NCBI GenBank assembly: GCA_033344875.1
Contig: JAWPMO010000001.1
Coordinates: 2,319,595 to 2,383,594, forward strand
Source of the DNA: Ilumatobacteraceae bacterium
GTDB lineage: Bacteria; Actinomycetota; Acidimicrobiia; Acidimicrobiales; Ilumatobacteraceae
Direction of reading: 5' to 3'
Length of the DNA stretch: 64,000 nt
Numbering within the stretch: position 1 is the stretch's first letter; every line of letters begins with the position of its first letter. This document shows positions 1 through 8,937 of this stretch, piece after piece. A program made the translations under genes and the position numbers. Under the pieces are notes generated by a model, which saw only the letters and a list, made by a program, of their open reading frames with translations, was not told the origin of the DNA and made no database searches.

Positions 1-2
1 TC

Positions 3-1238
3 GGGCTGACACTGCTCGCCGGCATCGGCATCGGGTTCGTCGCGGCGTACATCCTCGATCATGCGCTGCGCCGGTTCCTGATCCCCGACCACCTGGGCAA
101 CCCGATCGCGCTGGCGTTCGTGATCGTCGCCTTCGTCGTCAGCAACGAGATCCAGGAAGAGGCCGGTCTCCTGACCGTGACCGTCATGGGCATCTGGCTC
201 GCCCGCCGCGACACGGCCGCCGTCCGCCAGCTGCTCGAGTTCAACGAGAGTCTCCGCACGCTGCTCATCTCGGCGCTGTTCATCCTGCTCGCGGCTCGCA
301 TCGAGACCGACCAACTCCGCGACGTCGCACTGCCGTCGCTCGCGTTCCTGGCGCTGCTCGTGTTCGTCGCGCGGCCGATGTCGGTGATCGCGTCGACCGT
401 TCGCAGCAGCCTCTCCTGGCGCGAACGACTGTTCCTGATGGCGATGGCTCCTCGCGGTATCGTCGCCGCCGCCGTGTCGGCGATCTTCGCGCTCCGGCTC
501 GAGGAGGAGGGGGTGCGCGGGGCCGAGCTCATCGTGCCGATCGTGTTCCTCGTCATCATCGGCACGATCGTCGTGTACGGCTTCCTGGCCGGTCCGTTCG
601 CGCGGGTGCTCGGGCTCGCCGAGGCGAGGGCGAACGGTGTGCTGATCGTCGGTGCCCATTCGGTCGCCCGCGGGCTGGCGTCGTCGCTGCGCGACCTCGA
701 GGTCACGACGATGCTGGTCGACACCGACCCGTACAACGTGACGCGCTCGGTGGCGCTGGGACTCCCGGCTCGGCGACTCAGCGTGCTCACCGAGGAAGCC
801 GCCCACGATCTCGATCTGCGCGGCATCGGCCGCATCCTCGCGATGACCCCCAACGACGAGGTCAACGCGCTCGCCACGAGTCGGTTCTCGCGCCAGTTCG
901 GTCGTCGCGAGACGTTCCAGCTCGCCCCCAACGGCGAGCAGCGCTCCGGCGCGCTCCCCGAGGAACTGTTGGGGCGGATCGTCGGCATCGAAGGCCTCGA
1001 CTACGCGACGGTCGACGAACGCGCACGGCAGGGTTGGCGCGTCCGGTCGGCCGATGCGACGCCGTCGATCTCCGCGATGACCGAGGGTGGGCTGTTCATC
1101 CCCCTCGCCAGGGTCTTCGAGGGCCAGCTCGGATTCATCTGCCGCAACGACCCGGTCCCCACGCAGGGCACGGTGATCGGTCTCGCGGCCCCGTCGGTCC
1201 AGAAGGAACTCGACGGCGTGAACGTCGCCGCCAAGTAG
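3..1238 (+). CDS. Cation:proton antiporter (CPA1/NhaP-like), 5' end cut by the window
   Basis: The frame is open from the first bases, so the N-terminus lies outside the window; 411 residues are visible. The first half is a run of hydrophobic helices typical of Na+/H+ or K+/H+ exchangers in the inner membrane. From about visible residue 210 a Rossmann-type segment begins (GVLIVGAHSVARG) and resembles the nucleotide-binding TrkA-N/RCK domain that gates such exchangers. The role is inferred to be pH or cation homeostasis. The stop is followed five bases later by the start of the next gene, so the two are probably co-transcribed. The ion specificity cannot be read from the sequence. Confidence 0.8.
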   Translation, partial: GLTLLAGIGIGFVAAYILDHALRRFLIPDHLGNPIALAFVIVAFVVSNEIQEEAGLLTVTVMGIWLARRDTAAVRQLLEFNESLRTLLISALFILLAARIETDQLRDVALPSLAFLALLVFVARPMSVIASTVRSSLSWRERLFLMAMAPRGIVAAAVSAIFALRLEEEGVRGAELIVPIVFLVIIGTIVVYGFLAGPFARVLGLAEARANGVLIVGAHSVARGLASSLRDLEVTTMLVDTDPYNVTRSVALGLPARRLSVLTEEAAHDLDLRGIGRILAMTPNDEVNALATSRFSRQFGRRETFQLAPNGEQRSGALPEELLGRIVGIEGLDYATVDERARQGWRVRSADATPSISAMTEGGLFIPLARVFEGQLGFICRNDPVPTQGTVIGLAAPSVQKELDGVNVAAK

Positions 1239-1243
1239 CCCCG

Positions 1244-1618
1244 ATGACCGAGTTCCTGTTCGTGTACGGCACGCTCCGTCCTGGCGACGTCCGGTGGCCG
1301 CTGCTGCAGCGGTACGTCGACGACGAGGGGGTCGACGACACGACGACCGGCCGGCTGTTCGACACGGGTCTCGAGTATCCGGCGGCCGTGTTCGGCGAGG
1401 GCGACCGGATCCACGGGCGCACCTACCGGCTGAATGCCGAACTGCTCGTGGATGCACTGGCCGTCCTCGACGAGGAGGAGGACACGGTCGACGGCGTGTA
1501 CCGACGGGTGCGGGTCGTCACGGCCGGGGGCATCGACGCGTGGGCGTACGCCTACGGCGACGGCCTCGAACTGACGCCGATCCCGTCCGGCGATTGGTTC
1601 GACCGCCCCGTCCGCTGA
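1244..1618 (+). CDS. Gamma-glutamylcyclotransferase-like (AIG2/GGCT fold) protein
   Basis: This 124-residue protein opens with FLFVYGTLRPG, the signature glycine-rich loop of the GGCT/AIG2-like cyclotransferase fold. An acidic stretch around residues 80-86 (LDEEEDT) lies where the family places its catalytic Glu. Members cleave gamma-glutamyl amines or peptides to 5-oxoproline, but many bacterial homologues have unknown substrates. The ATG at 1244 was chosen because the upstream part of the same frame overlaps the antiporter and does not resemble the family. It probably belongs to the same transcript as the antiporter, five bases upstream. Confidence 0.75.
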   Translation: MTEFLFVYGTLRPGDVRWPLLQRYVDDEGVDDTTTGRLFDTGLEYPAAVFGEGDRIHGRTYRLNAELLVDALAVLDEEEDTVDGVYRRVRVVTAGGIDAWAYAYGDGLELTPIPSGDWFDRPVR

Positions 1619-1625
1619 CCCGACG

Positions 1626-2528
1626 TCACCGCTCGGCAGCGTGACGGCGCACGAACTCGCCGATCTCGGCGATCGAGGCGCGGGCCTCCGGTACGACCGG
1701 TGCCATCAGGTGCCAGACGTGCCACAGGTCGTCGGCCACCCGGAGATCGACATCGACCCCGGCGGCTCCAGCGCGGTCGGCGAACGTGTCGCTGTCGCTG
1801 AACAGCAGTTCGTTGCGCGACACCTGGACGAGCGTCGGTGGGAGTCCGGTCAGGTCACCGAACAGCGGAGAGACGGCCGGGTCGTCGGCGGCGACGTCAC
1901 CGCGATAGAAGCGCGTCGCACGCTCGACCGACGCCGGCAGGATCAGGATCTCGGAGTCGGCATTCGCCGTATGGCTCTCACCGTCGCCGGTCAGGTCGAG
2001 CCACGGGCTGAGCAGCACCAAGCAGGCCGGCATCGGGAGACCCGCACGTCGGGCTGCCTGGAGTACCGCCACCGAGAGCCCGCCGCCGGCGGAGTCGCCA
2101 CCGACGGCCAGACGCTCCACGGGCACCTGTTCGATCAGCGCCCGGTACGCGGCCAGCCCGTCGTCGACGGCCGCTGGGTGCGGGTGCTCGGGCGCCAACC
2201 GGTACGACGGGAGGTAGACGGCGGCGGAAGCGGCCTTGGCGACGCGGCCGGCGAGCGGCCGGTACATCCTGGGCGACCCGAACACGTAACCCCCGCCGTG
2301 GAACATGAGCACGGCCCGCTCGGGGGTCGCCGATCCGCTGGGCGTCAGCCGCAGACCGTCGCGTCCACCGAGCTCGACGGGGGCGGTGGTGACACCCAGG
2401 CACGGAGCGAGCAGGGCGTTGGCCCGTCCGATCACGCGGCGCATCCGCTCCGCGGTGGTGGCCGCTGCGAGGCGACGACCGATCAGACGGACGACCGGAC
2501 GTTGGAGCCGTGCGGGAAGACTTGCCAT
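1626..2528 (-). CDS. Alpha/beta hydrolase, hormone-sensitive-lipase (HSL) family esterase
   Basis: The 300-residue protein has the HSL-family oxyanion motif HGGG near residue 76 and the nucleophile elbow GDSAGG near residue 142. A late Asp region and the LWHVWH segment can supply the acid and the histidine. It is probably a cytoplasmic carboxylesterase acting on short acyl esters. The start at 2528 is fixed by a strong Shine-Dalgarno AGGAGG eight bases upstream, so longer upstream reading is rejected. It is convergent with the cyclotransferase-like gene. The physiological substrate is unknown. Confidence 0.85.
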   Translation of the reverse strand: MASLPARLQRPVVRLIGRRLAAATTAERMRRVIGRANALLAPCLGVTTAPVELGGRDGLRLTPSGSATPERAVLMFHGGGYVFGSPRMYRPLAGRVAKAASAAVYLPSYRLAPEHPHPAAVDDGLAAYRALIEQVPVERLAVGGDSAGGGLSVAVLQAARRAGLPMPACLVLLSPWLDLTGDGESHTANADSEILILPASVERATRFYRGDVAADDPAVSPLFGDLTGLPPTLVQVSRNELLFSDSDTFADRAGAAGVDVDLRVADDLWHVWHLMAPVVPEARASIAEIGEFVRRHAAER

Positions 2529-2611
2529 GAGCGACCTCCTGGGTCGGTGCGTGCGACGCCACCGTAGTGCGCCGCCGCGGAACCGTGCCGGGAGATCCGC
2601 CGCGCGGCGAA

Positions 2612-3592
2612 TCAGAAGAACTCGGTGGCGATCGTGTACACGGCGCCGACGTGGGCGACGATCTCCTCCTCCGACAGTGTCGGGCCGAGTTCGACGGTGA
2701 TGCCGACCCCGGCCTCGGGGATCACCGTGCGCGACCACTGCGACGCCGTGCCGGTGTAGGTACCACCGGTGATGTCGACGACCGGTAGACCGGCGACGTC
2801 GGCGTAGCGGGTACGGATCTCACCCGACCGGCCCGAGCCGGGCGCGATCCGGAACAGGTCCTGGTGGTACCAGAGGATGATCTGCGGCTGCACCGAGGCA
2901 CCGAGCGCGACCATCGCCCTGGTCTCGGGTTCGCTCGCGGGTGCCGAGCCGCCGTACTGCCAGAAACCCGGCTCGCCGAGTACGTCCCAGTTCTCGGGGA
3001 AGTTGCGATTGAGGTCGACCGCGTTGGCGTTCTGGCGGTCGGATCGCGCCTGACCGTCGGGGTTCATCGAGCGGACCAGCCACAGTTCCACGCCGTCGGG
3101 AACGGGTTCGACCGCCAGTCGGTCGATGATCGAGACCCCGTCGGCCTCGTTGCCGTGGATCGCTCCGACGGCCAGCACCCTGGTGCCGGAGGGGTCGCCG
3201 CGGCGGATCACCGTGATCGGCCGTCCTTCGACCGACCGTCCGATCTCCACCTCGACATCGGTCGGGAACGCGAGCGCGTCGATCGGTTCGATCCCCGCCG
3301 GCAACGCGGGCGGCGGCAACGTCGTGGTCGTGGTGGTGCTCGGCGTGGACGTGCTGGTCGTCGTGGTCGTGGTGGTCGTGGTGGTCGTCGAGGTGGTGGT
3401 GCTGGTCGTCGCCGGGATCGCCGTGGTCGTCGTGGAGGTCGGCGTGGACGTCGGCGTTGCCGTCGTCGGGGCGGGTGTCGTGGAGGTCGACGCCGCGGAG
3501 GTCGCCGTCGACTCGGCGGGGTCGGTGGAGCACGCCGTGGCGCCGAGCACGAGCCCGGCGGCACCGAGCAGTGCGGCCGGACGTCGCATCAT
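2612..3592 (-). CDS. M14-family zinc carboxypeptidase-like lipoprotein with Thr-rich linker
   Basis: The 326-residue protein begins with a lipoprotein signal ending in a lipobox (GATAC), then a Thr/Ser/Pro linker at about residues 35-91, then an M14 peptidase domain. Zinc-ligand motif H146-G-N-E149 is visible, as are DLNRNF, a later YHQD histidine and a TVELG segment that can carry the catalytic Glu. The family removes C-terminal residues or, in MpaA-like members, cleaves murein peptides. It is probably anchored outside the membrane. Its ATG overlaps the stop of the upstream M20 peptidase (ATGA), so the two are translationally coupled and may process the same peptides. Confidence 0.8.
   Translation of the reverse strand: MMRRPAALLGAAGLVLGATACSTDPAESTATSAASTSTTPAPTTATPTSTPTSTTTTAIPATTSTTTSTTTTTTTTTTTSTSTPSTTTTTTLPPPALPAGIEPIDALAFPTDVEVEIGRSVEGRPITVIRRGDPSGTRVLAVGAIHGNEADGVSIIDRLAVEPVPDGVELWLVRSMNPDGQARSDRQNANAVDLNRNFPENWDVLGEPGFWQYGGSAPASEPETRAMVALGASVQPQIILWYHQDLFRIAPGSGRSGEIRTRYADVAGLPVVDITGGTYTGTASQWSRTVIPEAGVGITVELGPTLSEEEIVAHVGAVYTIATEFF
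3321..3489 (-). repeat. Low-complexity Thr-rich linker coding repeat
   Basis: Imprecise runs of GTC/GTG triplets on the plus strand encode a Thr/Ser-rich tether in the M14 lipoprotein. Such tracts are prone to slippage, so length differences between strains are likely. It is a coding repeat, not an independent element. Confidence 0.7.
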
Positions 3593-5010
3593 GGGTTGCG
3601 CCGGGCGTGGGCGTCGAGCAGGTCGCCGACCGCGAGCGTCAGTTTGCGGGCGGTCGGCAGGTGCAGGTACTCGTTCGGGCCGTGGGCGTTCGCGTCCGGA
3701 CCCAGCACTCCCGTGATCACGAATTGGGCGTCGGGGAACCGTTCGCCGAGCATGCCCATGAACGGGATCGACCCACCCTCGCCGAACAGCCTGGCCGGTT
3801 GCCCGAATGCCCGACTCGACGCGTCGTCGAGCGCCTGTTCCAACCACGGCGCCAACGGCGGAGCGTTCCAGCCCGGTCCGGACTCGGTCCCGCTGATCTC
3901 GACGCGCGCGCCGTACGGCGGGTCGGCGCGCAGCGTCGTCACCAACTCCTCGAGCGTCGCTTCGGCGTCGGCGGTCGGCGGCACCCGGACCGACAGCTTC
4001 AGCGTGGTGCTCGGCCGGAGCACGTTGCCGGCACGGGCGACCGGCGGCAGGCCTTCGGCGCCGACGACGCTCAGTGTGGCCCGCCAGGTCCGGGCGAGGA
4101 GCTGTTCGGCGGGGTCGTCGGTGGTCGGCCCGGCCCCGTCGACGAACGGGTAGTGGTCGCCGATGCGCCCGATCTCGGCGCCCGTCTGCTCGGCCTGGGC
4201 GACGCGGTCGGCGGGGATCTCGACCGCGGCCGACTCGAGCAGCACCTCCCCGGTGCGTTCGTCCTCGATCCGCGACAGCAGCATTCGAGCGATCCGGAAG
4301 GTCGACGGCACCATGCCCGACACGTCACCCGAGTGGAGACCTTCGCGGACGATGTCGATGCGCACCGTCGCCGAGGCCATGCCGCGCAGCGACGTGGTGA
4401 CCCACATCCGGTCGTAGTCGATGCAGCCCGAATCGAGACAGACCACCAGCGAGGGCGAACCGATCCGATCGGCGAGCGCCTCGACGTAGGCGGGCAGGTC
4501 GGGCGAGCCCGACTCCTCGCTCGCTTCGATCAACACGACGAGTCGACCGTGTTCGCCGCCGGCGGCGTGCACGGCCTCGATCGCCGTGAGGCTCGCGAAC
4601 GCGGCGTAGCCGTCGTCGGCGCCGCCGCGGCCGTACAGCCGGTCGCCCTCGAGCACCGGCGTCCAGGGCCCCAGGTCGTCACGCCAGCCCTCCATCTCGG
4701 GCTGCTTGTCGAGATGGCCGTAGAGCAGCACCGTGTCGTCGGGATCGGCCCCCGGCGTCGCCGGCACCTCGGCCAGCACGACGGGCGAGCGGCCGGGCAA
4801 CTCGACGACCTCGACGGTGAGGCCGGGGATGGGCCGAGCGGCGCACCAGCTGCGGACCAACTCGACGGCCGTGGCCATGTGCCCGTGCTCACGCCACTCC
4901 GGGTCGAACGACTCACTCACGTTCGGGATCGCGATGTACTCCTCGAGGACCGGCACGATCTCCTGCCAGCGGGCGTCGACGAGTTGGGCAGCGGATTCGG
5001 ACAGCGACAT
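3589..5010 (-). CDS. M20-family metallopeptidase (dipeptidase-like)
   Basis: The 473-residue protein shows the M20 di-zinc motifs in order: GHLDKQPEMEGW near residue 97, GRGGADDG near residue 132 and EASEESGS near residue 164. The lid/dimerisation domain follows in the centre. Such enzymes hydrolyse dipeptides or N-acyl amino acids in the cytoplasm. There is no signal peptide. The start at 5010 has no clear Shine-Dalgarno but has a TACCGT box seven bases upstream. The stop overlaps the start of the M14 lipoprotein by four bases, indicating an operon of one internal and one exported peptidase. Confidence 0.87.
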   Translation of the reverse strand: MSLSESAAQLVDARWQEIVPVLEEYIAIPNVSESFDPEWREHGHMATAVELVRSWCAARPIPGLTVEVVELPGRSPVVLAEVPATPGADPDDTVLLYGHLDKQPEMEGWRDDLGPWTPVLEGDRLYGRGGADDGYAAFASLTAIEAVHAAGGEHGRLVVLIEASEESGSPDLPAYVEALADRIGSPSLVVCLDSGCIDYDRMWVTTSLRGMASATVRIDIVREGLHSGDVSGMVPSTFRIARMLLSRIEDERTGEVLLESAAVEIPADRVAQAEQTGAEIGRIGDHYPFVDGAGPTTDDPAEQLLARTWRATLSVVGAEGLPPVARAGNVLRPSTTLKLSVRVPPTADAEATLEELVTTLRADPPYGARVEISGTESGPGWNAPPLAPWLEQALDDASSRAFGQPARLFGEGGSIPFMGMLGERFPDAQFVITGVLGPDANAHGPNEYLHLPTARKLTLAVGDLLDAHARRNP

Positions 5011-5017
5011 GTCCGCA

Positions 5018-5023
5018 ACGGTA
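5018..5023 (-). promoter_or_regulatory. Putative -10 box (TACCGT) of a leaderless transcript
   Basis: TACCGT ends seven bases before the ATG at 5010 and there is no ribosome site between. This matches the TAnnnT spacing of leaderless actinobacterial genes. No convincing -35 is present. Confidence 0.4.
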
Positions 5024-5081
5024 CGGCCTCGGGTGGCGCACGGCCCGGCACCGGCGCCCGCCGACCTGCGATGCTGGATCG

Positions 5082-6296
5082 ATGCGACCGATCGCGTTGC
5101 TCCTCGTGATCGGGCTCGGTGCCTGTTCCACCACCGCGTCGAGCCGGTCGGCCACCACGGTCGACGTCGCGACCCCGTCGGGACCGACGGCCGCCGAGCC
5201 GACGACCAGCACCACCACGACGACCAGCACGACCAGCACCACGATGATCAGCACGACCAGCACCACGACGGAGCCGGACCGACCGCGCACCATCCGCATG
5301 GCCTTCAGCGGCGACATCCTCCCCCACAGCCCGCTCTGGCGTCGCGCTGCCCGCAACCACGAACCCGACCCCGGCTTCGATTTTCGCCCGATGCTGGCGG
5401 CCCTCGGTCCGCTCCATGCCGACGTCGACCTGGCCGTGTGCCATCTGGAGACCCCGATCGCCCCCGTCGGCGAGGAGCTCTCCACCAATCCGTTCTACGG
5501 CGTCCCGGCCGAGGTGGTCGACGCGATCGCCGCCGCCGGATTCGATCGGTGCTCGACGGCAAGCAACTACGCAGCCGACCGCGGCACGGCGGGTGTCGAT
5601 CGCACGGTCGACGTGCTCGAGGCGAACGGCATCGCACAATCGGGGATGGCTCGACGGCCCGCGGAGATCGAGCCACAGGTCGTCGACGTCGACGGCGTCA
5701 CGGTGTCGCACCTCTCGTACACGTTCAGCTACAACGGTCTGTCGTTCCCCGAGGGCGAGGACTGGCGCTCGGCCGTGATCGACCCGGAACGGATCATCGC
5801 CGACGCGACCGCGGCCAGGGCGCTCGGGGCCGACGTGGTGATCGCCAGCATGCACTGGGGCGCCGAAGGGGTGCACGCACCGACGGGGTGGCAGCGCGAG
5901 ATCGCCGACGAGATCACCGCCGAGGGGCTGATCGATCTCGTCGTCGGTCATCATGCGCACGTCCTGCAACCGATCGAGCTGGTCAACGGCACGTGGGTGC
6001 TGTACGGGTTGGGCAACATCCTGTCGAACCTGCCGACGAGCGACCGCTGGCCGGACGCGAGTCAGGACGCTTCGGTCGTCACCCTCGACGTGACCGTCGA
6101 CGAACGCGACACCGTGACCGTCTCGAACATCGCGGTCCATCCCACCTGGGTCGACCACGATGCCGGGTGGCTCGTCCGGCTGGTCGACGACGAGTTGGCC
6201 CGCACCGACATCGGCGCCGGACAGCGCGGCCGGCTCGAGCGTTCGCGTGAGCGCACCGAACGGATCCTCGGTGCGTTCATGACGCCGGCGAGCTGA
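5082..6296 (+). CDS. CapA-like (poly-gamma-glutamate synthesis type) lipoprotein
   Basis: The 404-residue protein starts with a lipoprotein signal (LVIGLGAC), followed by a Thr/Ser linker to about residue 65. The CapA/PGA_cap metallophosphatase-like domain then begins with MAFSGDILPH near residue 75. HWGAEG and GHHAHVLQPIE near residue 290 are characteristic of the family. CapA takes part in poly-gamma-glutamate capsule export in Bacillus, but most actinobacterial homologues are uncharacterised surface proteins. No capsule genes flank it here, so the function is only a family-level call. It is divergent from the peptidase pair and convergent with the GH3 gene. Confidence 0.8.
   Translation: MRPIALLLVIGLGACSTTASSRSATTVDVATPSGPTAAEPTTSTTTTTSTTSTTMISTTSTTTEPDRPRTIRMAFSGDILPHSPLWRRAARNHEPDPGFDFRPMLAALGPLHADVDLAVCHLETPIAPVGEELSTNPFYGVPAEVVDAIAAAGFDRCSTASNYAADRGTAGVDRTVDVLEANGIAQSGMARRPAEIEPQVVDVDGVTVSHLSYTFSYNGLSFPEGEDWRSAVIDPERIIADATAARALGADVVIASMHWGAEGVHAPTGWQREIADEITAEGLIDLVVGHHAHVLQPIELVNGTWVLYGLGNILSNLPTSDRWPDASQDASVVTLDVTVDERDTVTVSNIAVHPTWVDHDAGWLVRLVDDELARTDIGAGQRGRLERSRERTERILGAFMTPAS
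5201..5270 (+). repeat. Thr/Ser-rich linker coding repeat
   Basis: Repeated ACC/ACG/AGC triplets encode a TTSTTS-type tether between lipobox and CapA domain. It resembles the linker of the neighbouring M14 lipoprotein encoded on the other strand. Confidence 0.65.
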
Positions 6297-6317
6297 GGTG
6301 CGGCGGACCCCCGACGA

Positions 6318-8885
6318 TCAGCCGGCGGTGACCTCGATCGTCAGCGTGTGGACCGGGTCGACCGACGACCGGGCGATCACCAGCTCGTACCCGCCCGACT
6401 CGATCGTCCATCCCGGCTCGGTGCGCCGGACGGCCGCCTGCAGCTGTGGGAGGGTTGCCGCCGTGTGCGCCTGCACCTCCGGCCACTCGGGCTGCGCCGG
6501 GTCCCAGTAGGCGAACGAGCGGTCGTCGAACTCCAGGGTGACCGCGCCGGTCTCACCCGGGTCGAGCGTCACCTTGCCGAACGCCTTGAGTTCCTGCTCC
6601 GGCCGCACGATCCGGCTCGCGGCCGGCCGCACGTAGCACTGCACGACCTCGGAGCCACGACGGTCGCCCGTGTTGGTGACGTCGACGGTGACGGTCAGCG
6701 TGTCACCGGGAGCGAACGTGTCGCTCGACGCGGTCGGGGCGCCGATCTCGAACGTCGAGTACGAACCGCCGTGCCCGAACGCGAACAGCGGTTCGAGTTC
6801 GCGGGCGTCGTACCACCGGTACCCCATGAAGATGCCCTCGGCGTAGGGCGTCTGGCCGTTGTCGCCGGGGAAGTTGCCGTACGACGGCGTCTGCCGGATG
6901 GAGACCGGGAACGTGGTCGGCAGCCGACCACCCGGGTCGGCCGCCCCCGTCAGCACGTCGACGAGCGCCGGCGCCATCTCCTGACCACCGAACCACGACT
7001 GCAGGATCGCCGGGGCGTCGTCGACCCACGGCATCGTGACCGGTGAGCCGGTGTTGACGACGACGATCGTGTTCGGATTCGCGGCGAGTACGGCGGAGAC
7101 GAGCGCGTCCTGCTCGCCGGGCAGCGCGAGCGTCGAACGGTCCTCGCCCTCGGTCTCCCAGTCGTCGTTGGTGCCGACGACGACGATCGCGACGTCGGCC
7201 GCGGCTGCGGTCGCAACGGCACGATCGAACGCGTCGTCGCCGATCGGCATGCGCACGCCGACGTCGGCGCCGGCGAACATCAGCACCCGCGGCGCCACCG
7301 TCTCGATCACGAGTTCGTGCGTCGACCCGGCCTCCAGTTCGACATCGACGGGCGACACGCTGCCACCGAAGCCGAAGAACGCCGTTCCGGGCCGCGGCGG
7401 GTCGGTCACGCCGTCGACGACGACCTCGCCGTCGAGCAACACTCGGGTTCCCGTCACCTGGGTCACCTCGAACCGGTACGTGCCGGCCGTCGGCGCGGTG
7501 AACCGCGTCGTCCCCCGCGCCGAGAACGCCGACCTGGCCGGCTCGGGCAGCTGGTCGCTGCCGAACGTGAACCGACTCGTGTCTCGGTTGACGACCGCAG
7601 CCGGTTCCCCCTCGAACGCGGCGTTGTCGAAGATCTCGACGCGGAAGCCTTGCTCGCCATCGGGATCCTCGATGCTCGACCCGGCGAGCAGCGGCGCCGA
7701 CTTGTCGATCAGGCAACCGGGCTCGAACGCGATGTCGACGCGATCGCCCAGCCGCGCCCGGAGGGCGTCGATCGGGCTGGTGCGATGGAACGGACGCAGG
7801 TTCGCCGATCCGCCACCCATGATCTGAGCCCTCGCCGCGTTCGGGCCGATCACCGCGATCGAGCCGACCGACGCGACGTCGAGCGGGAGCACCGGGCGAC
7901 CCGCCACCGGTTCGTTGCGGAGCAGCACCATCGCCTCGGCTGCAGCGCGATGCGCCGCAGCGCGGTGCTCGGGGACGTCGATCGACTGCTCGGCACCGGG
8001 TTCGTCGTGCCACGCCCCGATCCGTTCGAACACCCCGAGCAGGCGCTCGGCGATCGCGTCGAGCGCGGCGTCGGGCACCCGGCCGTCGCGCACGGCAGCC
8101 GCCAGCTGCTCACCGAAGGCACGGCTGCCCGCCGGCATCTCGATGTCGAGTCCGGCCCCGGCGGCGAGGACGGTGTCGGCACCGGCGAGCCAGTCGGTCG
8201 TGATGAAGCCCTCGAAGCCCCACTCGTCGCGAAGCACGCCGGTCAACAACCAAGCCTGGTCGTTGCAGTAGGCACCGTTGAGTCGGTTGTACGCCGTCAT
8301 GATGCCGAGCGTGCCGCCCTGCTCGACCGCGTACTCGAACGGCACGAGATAGAGCTCGCGCAGCGCACGTTCGTCGATGATCGAGTTGCTCGTGTACCGG
8401 TCGGTCTCGCACTCGTTGCCGACGAAGTGCTTGACGGTGGTCACCACGCCCTGTGATTGCACGCCCCGGATGTACGCCGCTGCCAGCTTGCCGCTGAGCA
8501 GCGGGTCTTCGGAGAAACACTCGAAGTTGCGACCGGCGAGCGGCGACCGGTGCAGGTTGACCGTCGGAGCGAGCAGCACCCGCGCCTGCTTCGTGCGGGT
8601 TTCGCGACCGAGTATCTCGCCGAGCTCCTCGACGAGGGTCGGGTTCCAGGTGGCACCGAGCGCCGACCCCGACGGGATGCACGTGGCCTCGGAGTCGCCC
8701 GAACCGAGGAACGACGAACCTCTCGCCCCGTTCGGGCCGTCGGTGGTGGCCCAGTTCGGGATGCCCAGCCGCGGCACTCCCGTGAACGTGAAGAACCCGG
8801 AGCCGGCCGAGATCGCGGCCTTTTCGTCGAGACTCAGATCGGCGACCGTCGCGACGGTCCGCTCGGGAGGTGGAGCTGCACTCAT
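6318..8885 (-). CDS. Glycoside hydrolase family 3 beta-glucosidase-like enzyme with PA14 insert
   Basis: The 855-residue protein has the GH3 catalytic barrel with LAPTVNLHRSPLAGRNFE, VKHFVGNE and the nucleophile segment FITTDW near residue 228. A PA14-like carbohydrate-binding insert lies at about residues 420-550, and a fibronectin-III-like domain closes the protein. There is no signal peptide, so it should act on imported glycosides in the cytoplasm. It starts 52 bases after the putative sulfate exporter stop and runs in the same direction, so it is probably the last gene of the sulfonate operon. The ATG at 8885 was preferred over an upstream start because homology begins near VADLSLDEKAA. 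Confidence 0.88.
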   Translation of the reverse strand: MSAAPPPERTVATVADLSLDEKAAISAGSGFFTFTGVPRLGIPNWATTDGPNGARGSSFLGSGDSEATCIPSGSALGATWNPTLVEELGEILGRETRTKQARVLLAPTVNLHRSPLAGRNFECFSEDPLLSGKLAAAYIRGVQSQGVVTTVKHFVGNECETDRYTSNSIIDERALRELYLVPFEYAVEQGGTLGIMTAYNRLNGAYCNDQAWLLTGVLRDEWGFEGFITTDWLAGADTVLAAGAGLDIEMPAGSRAFGEQLAAAVRDGRVPDAALDAIAERLLGVFERIGAWHDEPGAEQSIDVPEHRAAAHRAAAEAMVLLRNEPVAGRPVLPLDVASVGSIAVIGPNAARAQIMGGGSANLRPFHRTSPIDALRARLGDRVDIAFEPGCLIDKSAPLLAGSSIEDPDGEQGFRVEIFDNAAFEGEPAAVVNRDTSRFTFGSDQLPEPARSAFSARGTTRFTAPTAGTYRFEVTQVTGTRVLLDGEVVVDGVTDPPRPGTAFFGFGGSVSPVDVELEAGSTHELVIETVAPRVLMFAGADVGVRMPIGDDAFDRAVATAAAADVAIVVVGTNDDWETEGEDRSTLALPGEQDALVSAVLAANPNTIVVVNTGSPVTMPWVDDAPAILQSWFGGQEMAPALVDVLTGAADPGGRLPTTFPVSIRQTPSYGNFPGDNGQTPYAEGIFMGYRWYDARELEPLFAFGHGGSYSTFEIGAPTASSDTFAPGDTLTVTVDVTNTGDRRGSEVVQCYVRPAASRIVRPEQELKAFGKVTLDPGETGAVTLEFDDRSFAYWDPAQPEWPEVQAHTAATLPQLQAAVRRTEPGWTIESGGYELVIARSSVDPVHTLTIEVTAG

Positions 8886-8937
8886 GGCGCCAACACTGCC
8901 ATGTCGCGTTGTGCCGGTCGCACCGGTGATCACAGGG

